Assembly: GCF_019249215.1 (NCBI RefSeq)
Contig: NZ_JAESDI010000004.1
Coordinates: 284,580 to 348,579, forward strand
Reading direction: 5' to 3'
Origin: Alteromonas lipotrueae
Lineage (GTDB): Bacteria; Pseudomonadota; Gammaproteobacteria; Enterobacterales; Alteromonadaceae
DNA: 64,000 nt
Positions within the stretch are counted from its first letter, which is position 1. The number at the start of each line of letters is the position of its first letter. Positions 9,238-19,245 of this stretch are shown here, piece after piece. The translations under genes were made by a program, and so were the position numbers. The notes beneath the pieces were generated by a model. It saw nothing but the letters and a program-made list of their open reading frames with translations, was not told where the DNA came from and did no database searches.

Positions 9238-10806
9238 ATGTTAACGTACCCAGAAAACGTTACTTGCCTGGCCGACAATATTGAAGCCGTTCTTACTAAG
9301 CATGCTGACAAGCCTGCGTATACCGCATTAGGTCAAACCCTTACCTTCAAAGAGATAGACGAAAAATCAGCTGCCTTAGCGCGCTACTTCGCTCATGAAG
9401 CCAAGCTAGAAGCTGGCGATAGAATAGCTATCCAGCTGCCTAACTTAATCCAAAACCCTATTGCCGTTTATGCTGCCCTGCGCGCAGGCTTGATTGTTGT
9501 TAACACTAACCCGCTTTACACCGAGCGGGAAATGAAGCATCAATTTACGGATAGCGGCGCGACAGCGTTAGTGATTTTAAGTGATTTACTGCCTAAGTTT
9601 GATGCCATTAAAAGTGAAACTCAAATTAAAACCGTTGTTGCTACTTCAGCGACTGAATTATTAGATGCTGCTACGGCTCCGGCTATAGCGGGCACAGTGT
9701 CATTAACCGATGCGATGAAAGCTGGTGCAGATTTGCCTGGTGTAGTCAGACCCAAAACAGAGTTTGAAGCCCTTGCCATGTTGCAATATACGGGAGGCAC
9801 TACTGGTGTGTCTAAAGGCGCAGCCCTTAGCCATAAAAACGTGATGAGCAACAGCGTTCAAATGCTCGATCACCTAGGCGGCTTTTTCAAAGAAGGTGAG
9901 GAAGTGGTTGTTTGCCCCCTTCCGTTGTATCACATTTATGCTTTTACCGTTTGTATGATGGCGCTGTTCGCGAAGGGCAGTCATATTGTGCTTATTCCCA
10001 ACCCTCGTGATATAGACGGTTTTATTCAAACCTTAAAACCGCACAAAATTACGGCGTTTGCAGGTATTAATACCTTATTCGTTGGTTTGGGTCGTCACCC
10101 AGAATTTGCCAAACTCGACTTTTCAAAACTACATTTGACCATGTCTGGTGGTACGGCGCTTACCCAAGGGGCGGTGTCTATATGGAAACAAGTAACGGGT
10201 AATACGATTACTGAAGGTTACGGATTATCAGAAACCGCGCCAGTGGTTTCTTTCAACCTTCCTGGCAAAGAAGAAATTGGAACCGTTGGTAAACCACTGC
10301 AAGATACTGAAGTCGCTTTACTAGATAGCTACGATAACCCGATAGGCGAAGGCGAGTCAGGGCAAATTGCGGTTCGTGGGCCGCAAGTGATGCTTGGCTA
10401 TTGGAACAGAGACGATGAGACCGCAAAAGTCATGACCAAAGATGGCTTTTTTAAAACCGGTGACATCGGGGTTTGGGTTGAATCAGGGGCACTTAAAATT
10501 GTCGACCGTTTGAAAGACATGATTATTGTTTCTGGCTTTAACGTTTACCCCAATGAAGTAGAAGATGTACTCACCGCTCACCCAGACATCATGGAAGCCG
10601 CTGTTGTTGGCAAGCCAGATGATAAGTCGGGTGAGCGAGTATGCGCGTTCATCACCGTCAGCAAGCCAGTGAGTAACGATGACATCATTGCCTTTTGCAA
10701 AGAAAGCTTAACCAACTATAAAGTCCCTAAGGAACTTACCGTTTTAGAAGAACTTCCTAAATCTACCGTTGGGAAAATTCTGCGTAGAGAGCTTCGTTCA
10801 GCCTAA
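9238..10806 (+). CDS. Long-chain fatty acid-CoA ligase-like AMP-forming synthetase
   Basis: 522-residue adenylate-forming enzyme expected to activate a fatty acid with ATP and CoA for beta-oxidation or lipid synthesis. The P-loop-like motif YTGGTTGVSKGA is at residues 184-195; further core motifs are GYGLSETAP, TGDIGVW, DRLKDMIIVSGFNVYPNEVE and the C-terminal lysine context KSTVGKILRREL. It resembles FadD but is shorter than E. coli FadD (561). The start ATG has AGGA nine bases upstream. A strong terminator follows, so it is a single-gene unit. Chain-length preference cannot be read from sequence. Confidence 0.85.
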   Translation: MLTYPENVTCLADNIEAVLTKHADKPAYTALGQTLTFKEIDEKSAALARYFAHEAKLEAGDRIAIQLPNLIQNPIAVYAALRAGLIVVNTNPLYTEREMKHQFTDSGATALVILSDLLPKFDAIKSETQIKTVVATSATELLDAATAPAIAGTVSLTDAMKAGADLPGVVRPKTEFEALAMLQYTGGTTGVSKGAALSHKNVMSNSVQMLDHLGGFFKEGEEVVVCPLPLYHIYAFTVCMMALFAKGSHIVLIPNPRDIDGFIQTLKPHKITAFAGINTLFVGLGRHPEFAKLDFSKLHLTMSGGTALTQGAVSIWKQVTGNTITEGYGLSETAPVVSFNLPGKEEIGTVGKPLQDTEVALLDSYDNPIGEGESGQIAVRGPQVMLGYWNRDDETAKVMTKDGFFKTGDIGVWVESGALKIVDRLKDMIIVSGFNVYPNEVEDVLTAHPDIMEAAVVGKPDDKSGERVCAFITVSKPVSNDDIIAFCKESLTNYKVPKELTVLEELPKSTVGKILRRELRSA

Positions 10807-10840
10807 ATTGTCTTGGCGATAATTGCCGTTAATATGAATA

Positions 10841-10880
10841 AAATCAGGTTATTGCTACCAAAGAATAACCTGATTTGTTT
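10841..10880 (+). terminator. Rho-independent terminator after acyl-CoA ligase gene
   Basis: Perfect 13-bp inverted repeat AAATCAGGTTATT / AATAACCTGATTT with a 10-base loop, followed by GTTTG. Lies 35 bases past the ligase stop. Confidence 0.75.
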
Positions 10881-10945
10881 GCTGCAATACCATTTTCATT
10901 CTATACATAATCTATGAAGCCTAACGTAAGTCTGCTCCCAACGCT

Positions 10946-13900
10946 GTGAACTCCCTTTTAATCAAGCAAATCAAAGCTGCTTTTTCTTGTGAAAACAACG
11001 AAGAAGGCGAACTTTGGTTAGACGATATACTTAATAAAACCTCTTTATTAGACAACCATGATGCATCCCGCCTTACCACGGGCCTTAGTGCATTGCTCGC
11101 CTCTATTGACAATACATACCGCCAACATGGTCTTGAAGCAGAAGGTAAGACAACAAGCGGCGGTTATGCACGTCAAAATAATATGGATAGGCCACCTATA
11201 GCTCAGGGGCAAACTTCGCCTCAAGAATTAGCAGCCATAACCGACAACCTTGTTCAGTCGGTAAATACATTATTAACAGCGCAAGCGCGCCCCGAAATTG
11301 ATGACGATATTGCTAGCTTAACGTCGCTGTCTACCTTGGTATTAGACTTAATTACTGAGCAGCAACATAAAGAGAACGACATGCTGATCCAAAGGCGAGC
11401 TATGGATGAGCACAGCATTGTTGTAACTCTCGACCTAAACGGCACTATCTTAAGTGCTAATGATAAGTGTTGTCAGTTATCTGAATTTAGTCGAGACGAG
11501 CTTATTGGAAACAATGCAGATATGCTCAATGTTAAAAATGTTCCCCTGCCCACACGCCTAGCCATTCTTCAGTCCTTATTTAAAGGTGAGATATGGCACG
11601 GAGAGCTTCAAAGTATTACTAAATTCGGTACCCCTTGGTTTGTATTTTGTACCATTGTGCCTAACGTTAACGACCAAGGCCGTGTTGAAAACCTCGTGGT
11701 ACTGTGTACAGATATTTCCAATCAGAAAAGGTTGGAAGAAAGATTAGAGTCCGGTAGACAGTTCTATCAGAGTATTACCAACAGCATTGGTGAAGGCGTA
11801 TATGCCGTAGATGCAAAAGGCAAAACCCAATTTCTTAACCCTGAAGCATCTCGCTTGTTAGGCTGGGAATTAGAAGATTTACAAAGCCACAGGTTCCACA
11901 ATGCTGTTCATTATCAAAAAGAAGATGGCACACTTTTATCTCGAGATGAATGCCCCGTAAATCATGCGATTTGTGAGGGAAAAACCTACAACTCTGATGA
12001 AGACTTCTTTACCGATAAGCGAGGACGCATCTTTCCGATTTCAATTGTTGCCGTTCCCCTTGAAGACATTCAGGGCGAACCCAACGGGCACGTAGGTGTG
12101 TTTAGAGATATAAGTGGCCGCAAAGGGTTAGAGCGACAGCTGCAACATGCCTACAAAGAAGCCGCTAATGCCAACAAAGCCAAGGGTGATTTTTTAGCCA
12201 CAATGAGCCACGAAATTCGCACTCCAATGAATGCCATCATTGGCTTAACCCATTTAGCACTTGAAACCGACAATTACACGCAGCAGCAAAGTTACATGAC
12301 CAAGGTAAAAGGCAGCGCCACCTCGTTGCTAACGCTAATAAACGGCATTTTGGATTTTTCCAAAGTTGAAGCCCAACAAGTTGAATTACACCATGCTGAT
12401 TTCAATCTTGCCGATATGATGAACAAGCTCGCACAAGTGTTTCAACATAAAGCGCGCCAAAAGCACTTGCAGTTACTTTTCGATATGCGCTTAGACATAG
12501 ACGTTACCTGTAAAGGTGATAGCGACAAGATTTATCAGGTATTGGTTAATTTATTGGGAAATGCAATCAAGTTCACTCGTCACGGATTCGTTAAATTAAC
12601 TGTCAACCAAAAAGCTGAAGCTCTGTCCTTTTGTGTAAGCGATACAGGTATTGGTATTAATGACGACAACAAAGAAAAACTGTTTAACGCCTTCGTACAA
12701 GCCGATGCATCTATTTCAAGGGAATATGGTGGTACTGGGTTGGGCCTGGCGATTAGTAAGCGCTTAGTCGAGCTAATGCATGGTGAACTTGAATTTACCA
12801 GTGAGCTTGGCAAGGGAACTCGATTTTGTTTTACCCTCCCGGGTATGGTTCATGAAAAGCGTCATGGAAAGGTTAGTGAAATAGACACTAAAAATTTGAA
12901 GCAAGCCATGCCCATACGGGAATTGAATCACCCATTATTGTGTGTGAATACGAGCCATGATATGGATGAAGCAAATAATATTTTAGCACACACACTGTCG
13001 CGACTAGCCATACCCTGTAAATTTATTAAGCCAAATGCAGGCGCTTTCCCAGTCACGCCTCACGACGCAATTGTGATACTTCCGGCTCAGGTTGCAGCAT
13101 GGCAAACCTTCGTTAACCACGTAAAACTTGGTGAATATGAAAATCTGAACCTTGTGTGTATTGTAACGCCTATCGACACTGAAGAAGCCAAGCGACGATT
13201 ACAACCTATTAAACTCAACACGCTTAATATTATAGAGTTACCCTTTACTGACGTTCACATCTTACGAGAGTTATTCCCTACCTCTAGCTCCACTTCGCCA
13301 ACTCACGCTGATGGACTGGAAAGCAAGATATGGCGTAAGCGACGATTAGCTGGAAAGCACGCCTTGTTGGTTGATGATGACAGTATAAGTCTTGAAATTG
13401 CGCAACAAATTTTACTTGATGCAGGGTTGAAAGTAACCACAGCAACCTCTGGAGAGCAAGCCTTAGCACTGGGTAAGAGCAACGATTTCGACGTAGTTCT
13501 GCTCGATTGCATTCTTCCAAATATGAGCGGATTCACTGTTGCTGAGGAACTAAATAATTTAAATGGCTGGCACTGCCCTATTATCGCACTTAGTGCGGAT
13601 GATAGTCGCGAGAACAAACAAGAAGCATCTAGCGTTGGTATGTGTGCGCACTTGTTAAAGCCCGCAACCGCGGCTGAAATATTACATGTCATAGACATCA
13701 ATATTCACACTTCTGCCAATTTAAATAACATGCATGACAGTAACGACCCCTACCTCACTTCCCTCGGTGAATTTTACTCTAATTACGGAAATGCAGAGTT
13801 ACTCGCGCAGCTTATTAACATTATGATTGAGAATGACTCAAAGCATGATGCTATTAACTCGCTATTGGAGGATGCTAGAAAAATAGGTGCTAATACCTTG

Positions 13901-14269
13901 GTTTCCGCGTTAGAAGGGCTGCCAAACAGCTTTGAAAAAAACACCAATTATGCGCATAAAATATCCAACATATCTTTCACTTTAGACGCCACTCTTCGAC
14001 TTATTGCGCATACGCTTTCATTGCCAATAGAGTATGATGAAAACGAAGTAGAAGAGACATTATCTATCTCAGATTTGTCAGCGGTGATCACAAGCCTTGA
14101 ATCTTACGATGCCGAGGCGGTGTCTATGCTATCAGCGCTTTACAATAAACATGCATCATCAGCATCGGCACATACGTTAAACCATGCAAGGCAACTTGTC
14201 AGTGTTTACGATTACGGCCGAGCGCTAGAAGAACTTTTACGTTTAAGGGATACACTGCTAAATGGCTGA
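10946..14269 (+). CDS. Hybrid sensor histidine kinase (PAS-PAS-HisKA-HATPase-REC)
   Basis: 1107-residue cytoplasmic-looking hybrid kinase with no clear transmembrane segment. Order: a helical N-terminal region, PAS around 145-265, a second PAS around 275-400, HisKA with MSHEIRTPMNAIIG near residue 425, HATPase with NLLGNAIKFTR, DTGIGI and GGTGLGLAIS, then a receiver (LLVDDDSIS, acceptor Asp in LLDCILPNMSG, LLKPA) around 800-920, and about 190 C-terminal helical residues resembling a degenerate HPt region without an obvious phospho-acceptor histidine motif. The start is GTG with a weak ribosome-binding site. It overlaps the following REC-HD-GYP gene by 8 bases, so the two are translationally coupled and probably partners. 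Confidence 0.85.
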   Translation: MNSLLIKQIKAAFSCENNEEGELWLDDILNKTSLLDNHDASRLTTGLSALLASIDNTYRQHGLEAEGKTTSGGYARQNNMDRPPIAQGQTSPQELAAITDNLVQSVNTLLTAQARPEIDDDIASLTSLSTLVLDLITEQQHKENDMLIQRRAMDEHSIVVTLDLNGTILSANDKCCQLSEFSRDELIGNNADMLNVKNVPLPTRLAILQSLFKGEIWHGELQSITKFGTPWFVFCTIVPNVNDQGRVENLVVLCTDISNQKRLEERLESGRQFYQSITNSIGEGVYAVDAKGKTQFLNPEASRLLGWELEDLQSHRFHNAVHYQKEDGTLLSRDECPVNHAICEGKTYNSDEDFFTDKRGRIFPISIVAVPLEDIQGEPNGHVGVFRDISGRKGLERQLQHAYKEAANANKAKGDFLATMSHEIRTPMNAIIGLTHLALETDNYTQQQSYMTKVKGSATSLLTLINGILDFSKVEAQQVELHHADFNLADMMNKLAQVFQHKARQKHLQLLFDMRLDIDVTCKGDSDKIYQVLVNLLGNAIKFTRHGFVKLTVNQKAEALSFCVSDTGIGINDDNKEKLFNAFVQADASISREYGGTGLGLAISKRLVELMHGELEFTSELGKGTRFCFTLPGMVHEKRHGKVSEIDTKNLKQAMPIRELNHPLLCVNTSHDMDEANNILAHTLSRLAIPCKFIKPNAGAFPVTPHDAIVILPAQVAAWQTFVNHVKLGEYENLNLVCIVTPIDTEEAKRRLQPIKLNTLNIIELPFTDVHILRELFPTSSSTSPTHADGLESKIWRKRRLAGKHALLVDDDSISLEIAQQILLDAGLKVTTATSGEQALALGKSNDFDVVLLDCILPNMSGFTVAEELNNLNGWHCPIIALSADDSRENKQEASSVGMCAHLLKPATAAEILHVIDINIHTSANLNNMHDSNDPYLTSLGEFYSNYGNAELLAQLINIMIENDSKHDAINSLLEDARKIGANTLVSALEGLPNSFEKNTNYAHKISNISFTLDATLRLIAHTLSLPIEYDENEVEETLSISDLSAVITSLESYDAEAVSMLSALYNKHASSASAHTLNHARQLVSVYDYGRALEELLRLRDTLLNG

Positions 14270-15365
14270 TAACCAAAAGTCGAAAAAAACGGAATTCAGC
14301 GTGCTAGTCGTTGACGACGAGCCAGCAAATATCGATTTATTGCAGGGAATTTTGTCGCCCTATTATCAAGTAAAAGTAGCGCCCACTGGGCATATCGCAT
14401 TGAAAGTCGTAGAGCAATTCACCCCAGACCTTATCTTACTCGATATTATGATGCCGGGTATTGATGGTCATGAGGTATGCAAACAAATTAAGACTTCCCC
14501 CGAGCTTGCCCCAAGACTCGCTAAGGTGCCTATCATTTTTGTTACGGCTTTAGGTCAAGGTCAAGATGAAGAGAAAGGATTTGCATTAGGTGCAGTGGAT
14601 TATATTACAAAGCCTATCTCACCTGCGTTGGTGCTTGCTAGAGTAAAAACTCACATCTCGTTAGCACATCAAGTGAGAGTAACTGAACAAGAAGTTAAAA
14701 TCAGAACCCAAGAGCTGCTTCTCAGTCAGCAAAGCGCTATTAGCATGTTGGCCGCAGCAGGGCATTACAACGATAATGACACCGGTCATCACATCTGGCG
14801 CATGGCCGCTTATTGTCAATGCTTAGCGTTAGCCTCTGGTTGGTCCCCCGAAAAAGCCTCTTTATTGGCACAAGCCGCGCCAATGCACGACACCGGGAAA
14901 ATCGGTATCCCTGATAGCATTTTAAAAGCCCCTAGGCGACTTACCTTTGAAGAAATGGAAGTGATGCGTACGCATGCGGCAATAGGGTATGAAATATTAA
15001 CTCGCAGTAATTCCCCTTTATTTAGCTTAGCGGCAGAAATTGCGCGCTATCATCATGAGAAATGGGATGGCAGTGGATACCCTTATTCATTGAAGAGTGA
15101 ACAAATTCCATTAAGCGCGCGCATTGTGGCAATTGCAGATGTGTTTGATGCCCTGACGATGAAGCGCCCTTATAAAAAAGCCTGGTCGGATGAAGAAGCA
15201 TTTACCTACATCGAAGGTGAATCAGGCAATCACTTCGACCCAGAATTAGTGTCCACTTTTTTGTCTATCAAAGAAGAAGTGTTGAAAACAAAAGTTTATT
15301 GGAATGAACTTGAAACTAGAAATGAACTCCCGTCAATAGAAGCCTTCCTCCCCAAAACGTTATAA
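14262..15365 (+). CDS. Response regulator with HD-GYP c-di-GMP phosphodiesterase domain
   Basis: 367-residue RpfG-like protein. The receiver occupies roughly residues 12-130 with acidic pair D18-D19, phospho-acceptor D61 (LLDIMMPG) and the KPIS lysine. A short helical linker leads to an HD-GYP domain with HD at about 209-210 (MHDTGKIG), then HHEKWDGSGYP near 264-274 and the conserved AIADVFDALT. This family hydrolyses cyclic di-GMP, so phosphorylation by the overlapping hybrid kinase would be expected to alter c-di-GMP level and hence motility or biofilm state. All metal-binding motif residues that can be seen are intact. Confidence 0.9.
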   Translation: MADNQKSKKTEFSVLVVDDEPANIDLLQGILSPYYQVKVAPTGHIALKVVEQFTPDLILLDIMMPGIDGHEVCKQIKTSPELAPRLAKVPIIFVTALGQGQDEEKGFALGAVDYITKPISPALVLARVKTHISLAHQVRVTEQEVKIRTQELLLSQQSAISMLAAAGHYNDNDTGHHIWRMAAYCQCLALASGWSPEKASLLAQAAPMHDTGKIGIPDSILKAPRRLTFEEMEVMRTHAAIGYEILTRSNSPLFSLAAEIARYHHEKWDGSGYPYSLKSEQIPLSARIVAIADVFDALTMKRPYKKAWSDEEAFTYIEGESGNHFDPELVSTFLSIKEEVLKTKVYWNELETRNELPSIEAFLPKTL

Positions 15366-15563
15366 AGGCGGCCCTATTAAGAGAAAGCCGTTATTTGCGA
15401 AGAAGTTTACGGTAAAACCGCGAATTTTAGCGTTCATGTGTTAGTTTAATTTACGCTAACTTATCAGAATAAAATTGTTATATTTAATCGATTAAAACAC
15501 GTCTTTTTTTAGAATTGGGTTACCCGTGTTCTTCCCTCATATAGGGCGTTGGAGGAACACACT

Positions 15564-16145
15564 ATGACTAACACACACATCGTTACACTTACGGCATTAC
15601 TCGCACTATTACTTACCCCACTTTCTGCTAGTAGCAGCGAGAGCCAATCGACTAGCCTATGGCCCACGCAAACACAAAGCGCCCATGGCTATGCTATCGA
15701 CTTTATACGCGGGGAAGGCGCTGTAAATGGCATCAAATTAGCTTATCAATATAATATCGACCAGCCTTTAAACGTAAGTTGGCCTATGACTTTAACCATG
15801 GAAACCAGCGCAAACTTTTGGGAGTATGGCGACGATAACCAGTACGACTCAAATGTCGTACTCGCCCTTTCACCTATCTTACGGTTTCCACTGACCACGG
15901 TGTTTAATAAACCTATCGATTTAGAACTTGGGATTGGGGTGTCGTTGCTAGACGATACACAATTTGCGGGTAAAGACGTGTCTACCCATTATCAGTTTGA
16001 AGATAGAATTGGATTTTCAACGACGTTTGGACAATACCAAGAGTACCGCGTGTCGTTGCGATATTTTCATTACTCGAACGCGGGGTTTAAGAAGCCTAAT
16101 CCTGGATTAGATTTTGTTTCATTATCTTTTAGCCAACGTCTTTAA
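15564..16145 (+). CDS. Lipid A 3-O-deacylase PagL-like outer-membrane protein
   Basis: 193-residue outer-membrane beta-barrel of the PagL/acyloxyacyl hydrolase family, which removes the 3-O acyl chain of lipid A. The C-terminal signature YFHYSNAGFKKPNPGLDF contains the catalytic His-Ser pair of the family and the protein ends in aromatic/hydrophobic barrel residues. The N-terminal signal peptide is MTNTHIVTLTALLALLLTPLSAS. I chose ATG at 15564 because GGAGG lies seven bases upstream; an in-frame TTG at 15549 would place that Shine-Dalgarno inside the gene. Alone in its transcription unit. Confidence 0.82.
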   Translation: MTNTHIVTLTALLALLLTPLSASSSESQSTSLWPTQTQSAHGYAIDFIRGEGAVNGIKLAYQYNIDQPLNVSWPMTLTMETSANFWEYGDDNQYDSNVVLALSPILRFPLTTVFNKPIDLELGIGVSLLDDTQFAGKDVSTHYQFEDRIGFSTTFGQYQEYRVSLRYFHYSNAGFKKPNPGLDFVSLSFSQRL

Positions 16146-16190
16146 GGGGGAGAGCTCAGCTAAATGAGCTATTAATTACGTTGGCACAAA

Positions 16191-16230
16191 CAAAAACGCC
16201 GCAGGCTCGTTTAACTAAGCTTGCAGCGTT
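16191..16230 (-). terminator. Terminator of the TonB/TPR cluster
   Basis: On the minus strand a stem of AACGCTGCAAGC against GCCTGCGGCGTT (two internal mismatches) is followed by TTTTGTTTG. It lies about 115 bases after the stop of the TPR gene, the last of the cluster. Confidence 0.7.
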
Positions 16231-16345
16231 CTCTCAACACGCATTAGGTCACGTGTTACATCAAATTTAACGGCTAATAGCTAGCACTTAAAATACGTTT
16301 AAACGTGCTAGCTATTTAAGCAGCGACTGTGTTTATAGATAATGT

Positions 16346-17671
16346 TTAGCTATTACCAAGTTCAGTTTCAATGATTTCAGCTTGTCTCTTTTCAGATTGA
16401 ACAAACTGTTTCCACTGCTGCGCCATAGCACGGCTTTTCTGATGCTTTTCAGCTTCAGCAAGTTGATTAAGTGCAAGTGCGTACTGCTTTTGATTGTAAA
16501 GGGCCATGCCTTTAATCAAATACACCAAGCCAGGGTTACGCATCTCACCTTTTTCAACGGCGCGATCTGCCGCTGCAATAGCGTCGTCCCAGCGTTGTTC
16601 ATTAAGTAAGATTTGCGCTAACTGAGCGTCTAACTCACCATCTTCTGATAATTTTGCTGCTTGCATCATCACCGGAATCGCTTTGTCTTGCTCTTTGGCT
16701 AGCGTCCAGCTTTGGCCTAAAAACTTAAGGTTTCGAAGGTTTTCTTCCAGCACGCCCTCTTTCATGGCTTGTTCCATCAACAATGCACCTTTATAAGGAG
16801 CACGGTGATAGTAATACAATTGAGCCATGTTAAAGATATCAGCAGGCGATGCTATAAAACCCTGCTGGTAAGCCGTTTCCATAATCGCAAGCTGCTTACG
16901 CTCTTCGCCTAACTCGCCGTACATACCAGCCAGTTGTATCCAATATTTTGGTTCGCTGTAAAGCTTTACTAGCTTGATCAAAACATCTTTTACTTTAGCA
17001 GGCTGCTTAAGTTCATAGAACACCGCGCGTTGAAGAATAAGCCATGCTTCATCGGGCAACATGCCTTCTGCTTCATGTTCCTGAATGGCTTGTGTTATCC
17101 AATCAGCTGCATCATCGTAACGCTTGTTCTGGTAATACGCCTGTGCTTTTAACACCTTATTTTTAGGTGGAATAACACCGTCGTTTAATACTTCCCAGCG
17201 TTCGATAAACTCAATCGTTTTATCGTAGTTACCTTGCATCAAATGCAACTGCGCTAAGCTGAAAAGTGTCGACATTTCGAACTTCTCAGGAATAGGTTGC
17301 TGGTTTACCACGTTTTCAAACGATTCCAACGCTTTGTCGTAGTTTTCATCGTTGTAGTAAATAAAGCCGAAAAAGTTATACATCATGGCTTTTTCGTAGC
17401 TATTCATCGAGTCAGATTTATCTTCTACCTCTTTAAGAATAGCAACAGCTTCTTCTACATTCCCCGCATCGTCGGCGGCTGATTGTGCTCGCGCTAACTG
17501 CTCGTAAACCTTTCCGCGAAGTGTAGGTACACGACGGGTTTTCTTATCACTGGCTTTTTGTTCCTGGGCAACTGCATCACCGGCAACCAACATAGTAGGG
17601 ACAGACACAGTTGCACAAACAACTGCAAACGCCAGTGCACTAAGCAATGTATTCGTTTGTTTTTTTCTCAT
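16346..17671 (-). CDS. Exported tetratricopeptide-repeat protein of TonB2-type cluster
   Basis: 441 residues: a signal peptide (MRKKQTNTLLSALAFAVVCATVSV...) then helical repeats of TPR type throughout (for example YNFFGFIYYNDENYDKALES and the AWLILQRAVFYEL region). It is the last gene of a tight six-gene minus-strand cluster and starts 4 bases after tonB ends. TPR proteins commonly accompany this DUF3450-ExbB-ExbD-TonB arrangement in Alteromonadales and Shewanella, presumably as a periplasmic scaffold. The binding partner is unknown. Confidence 0.85.
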   Translation of the reverse strand: MRKKQTNTLLSALAFAVVCATVSVPTMLVAGDAVAQEQKASDKKTRRVPTLRGKVYEQLARAQSAADDAGNVEEAVAILKEVEDKSDSMNSYEKAMMYNFFGFIYYNDENYDKALESFENVVNQQPIPEKFEMSTLFSLAQLHLMQGNYDKTIEFIERWEVLNDGVIPPKNKVLKAQAYYQNKRYDDAADWITQAIQEHEAEGMLPDEAWLILQRAVFYELKQPAKVKDVLIKLVKLYSEPKYWIQLAGMYGELGEERKQLAIMETAYQQGFIASPADIFNMAQLYYYHRAPYKGALLMEQAMKEGVLEENLRNLKFLGQSWTLAKEQDKAIPVMMQAAKLSEDGELDAQLAQILLNEQRWDDAIAAADRAVEKGEMRNPGLVYLIKGMALYNQKQYALALNQLAEAEKHQKSRAMAQQWKQFVQSEKRQAEIIETELGNS

Positions 17672-17675
17672 GTCA

Positions 17676-18284
17676 TTATCCGTCTATCTGGAAGGTAATA
17701 CGGTTTTGAATACCAGACACTTCCGTGGCTTCGCCATTGACCACTCGAGGCTTATATTTAAACTTCATTGCGGCATCCATTGCTGCTTGTTCAAATATGC
17801 CTTCAGGGTTGGCTTCTATCACGATAGGGTCTCGTACTGCGCCTTGCTTAGTTACCGTAAACTCAACAATAACAAAGCCTTCAATTCCACGTTGTAAAGC
17901 ACGTCTTGGATAGACCGGCGCAACCTTAACAATGGGTAAATACTCGCCATCACCAGACTCAAGGGCTAACCCACCGTCTAATGAAATATCATCACCAACA
18001 TCTGCACCGAAGTCCATGGACGTCCCTTCAGCATCCGGAGTAGGTGAATCCATTTGAGGCTGTTCCATTTGTGGTGGCGGCTGATCTGGCGTAGGTGGCT
18101 TCTTAGGCTTACGATCTTTTTTCTCGACCTGTTCGTCCTGCTTAACCCTAACAAAGTCAAGTACACTACCCTTTGGCGGTTCCGTTAACGCACTGCCACC
18201 CATCTTGATGAGTGATTGCATCAAGAAGAACAGACCCAACGTGATCGCAAGGGATATAACAAATGCGATTATATATCGTGGCAT
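17676..18284 (-). CDS. tonB: TonB-family energy transducer
   Basis: 202 residues: one N-terminal transmembrane helix (about 5-25), a Pro/Lys-rich linker (KKPPTPDQPPPQMEQPQ region), an acidic patch, and a C-terminal TonB domain (YPRRALQRGIEGFVIVEFTV, then MKFKYKPRVVNGE). It transmits proton-motive force to outer-membrane TonB-dependent receptors. It is short, like Vibrio TonB2 rather than the longer TonB1. It starts 3 bases after exbD and is followed by the TPR gene. A cognate receptor gene is encoded next to the cluster at 21541-24237. Confidence 0.92.
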   Translation of the reverse strand: MPRYIIAFVISLAITLGLFFLMQSLIKMGGSALTEPPKGSVLDFVRVKQDEQVEKKDRKPKKPPTPDQPPPQMEQPQMDSPTPDAEGTSMDFGADVGDDISLDGGLALESGDGEYLPIVKVAPVYPRRALQRGIEGFVIVEFTVTKQGAVRDPIVIEANPEGIFEQAAMDAAMKFKYKPRVVNGEATEVSGIQNRITFQIDG

Positions 18285-18287
18285 GAT

Positions 18288-18695
18288 TTATGGCTCTTGA
18301 GCTGCAATCGAAACATCAAAAACACCTGCCGCACGGGAGGCATCCATAACTTTAATAAGAGTTTCAGTCGTCGATTCTTTATCTGCTTGAATCACAACGG
18401 TACCCTGCGGATTTTCAGCGTGAAGACGCTCGATGTTCGCCTGTACTGCACGCTCATCAATGCGACGCTTATTGATCCAAATTTCGCCTTTATCAGAGAT
18501 AGCGATAAGAATGTTAGCCCGGTCTTTTTTAACAGCAGTGGCTGCTTCAGGACGGTTAACATCAATACCCGCTTCTTTTACGAAGGATGCGGTTACGATA
18601 AAGAAAATCAACATGATAAATACAACGTCCAGCATGGGCGTCATATCGATGGCTGCTTCTTCTTCATCAACTAGGTTTTGAAAATGTTGCTTCAT
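18288..18695 (-). CDS. exbD: ExbD-family biopolymer transport protein
   Basis: 135 residues with a single N-terminal transmembrane helix preceded by IDMTPMLDVVFIMLIFFIV, which includes the conserved membrane aspartate of ExbD/TolR/MotB proteins. The C-terminal periplasmic domain is typical (VVIQADKESTTETLIKVMD). Forms the proton-conducting motor with the ExbB proteins encoded upstream. Confidence 0.93.
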   Translation of the reverse strand: MKQHFQNLVDEEEAAIDMTPMLDVVFIMLIFFIVTASFVKEAGIDVNRPEAATAVKKDRANILIAISDKGEIWINKRRIDERAVQANIERLHAENPQGTVVIQADKESTTETLIKVMDASRAAGVFDVSIAAQEP

Positions 18696-18724
18696 AATTT
18701 TTACCTTACCTTAATGCCGTAGCA

Positions 18725-19243
18725 TTAACGTTGAATAGTCAATGCATCCTCAAGATGCGTGCGTTCAGATTTCACCATACGGTTAAGCCACGTAGAGGCG
18801 AATACGCCTGAAAGTGCACCAACCATGCCCGCCATAGTGGGGATAGTGGCTTTCGATACGCCTGATGCCATAGAGCGGGCATTACCCGAACCAGCAATAG
18901 CCATTACATCGAACACTTCAATCATACCGGTTACCGTTCCCATCAAGCCAAGTAGCGGACAAAGCGCTACCAAAGACTGAATAATCGGGATGCTACCGTT
19001 AAGACGCATAGTTAACTGTGAAATCGTTTTCTGACGAACTTGTTGTGCAATCCAAGAAGCGCGGTCATGACGTGCAGTCCACATCGACACCGCCTCTTTC
19101 TTAGCTTGTTTATGCCAAACCATCAGATACATGGCACGCTCGAGGATCAAAAGCCACATAACGAATATCAGCAGACCGATGACCAGGAGAACCTGGCCAC
19201 CTGTTTCTGTGAAATCGCGAATTGCTTCTAGAAACTCGATCAT
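18725..19243 (-). CDS. exbB: ExbB/TolQ-family motor protein
   Basis: 172 residues with three hydrophobic segments; the MotA/TolQ/ExbB signature is the ALCPLLGLMGTVTGMIEVFDVM region plus the MAGMVGALSGVFASTWLN segment. It is the short ExbB of the cluster; the larger ExbB-like protein is encoded immediately upstream with a 2-base gap. Together with ExbD and TonB it energises outer-membrane import. Confidence 0.92.
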   Translation of the reverse strand: MIEFLEAIRDFTETGGQVLLVIGLLIFVMWLLILERAMYLMVWHKQAKKEAVSMWTARHDRASWIAQQVRQKTISQLTMRLNGSIPIIQSLVALCPLLGLMGTVTGMIEVFDVMAIAGSGNARSMASGVSKATIPTMAGMVGALSGVFASTWLNRMVKSERTHLEDALTIQR

Positions 19244-19245
19244 GA

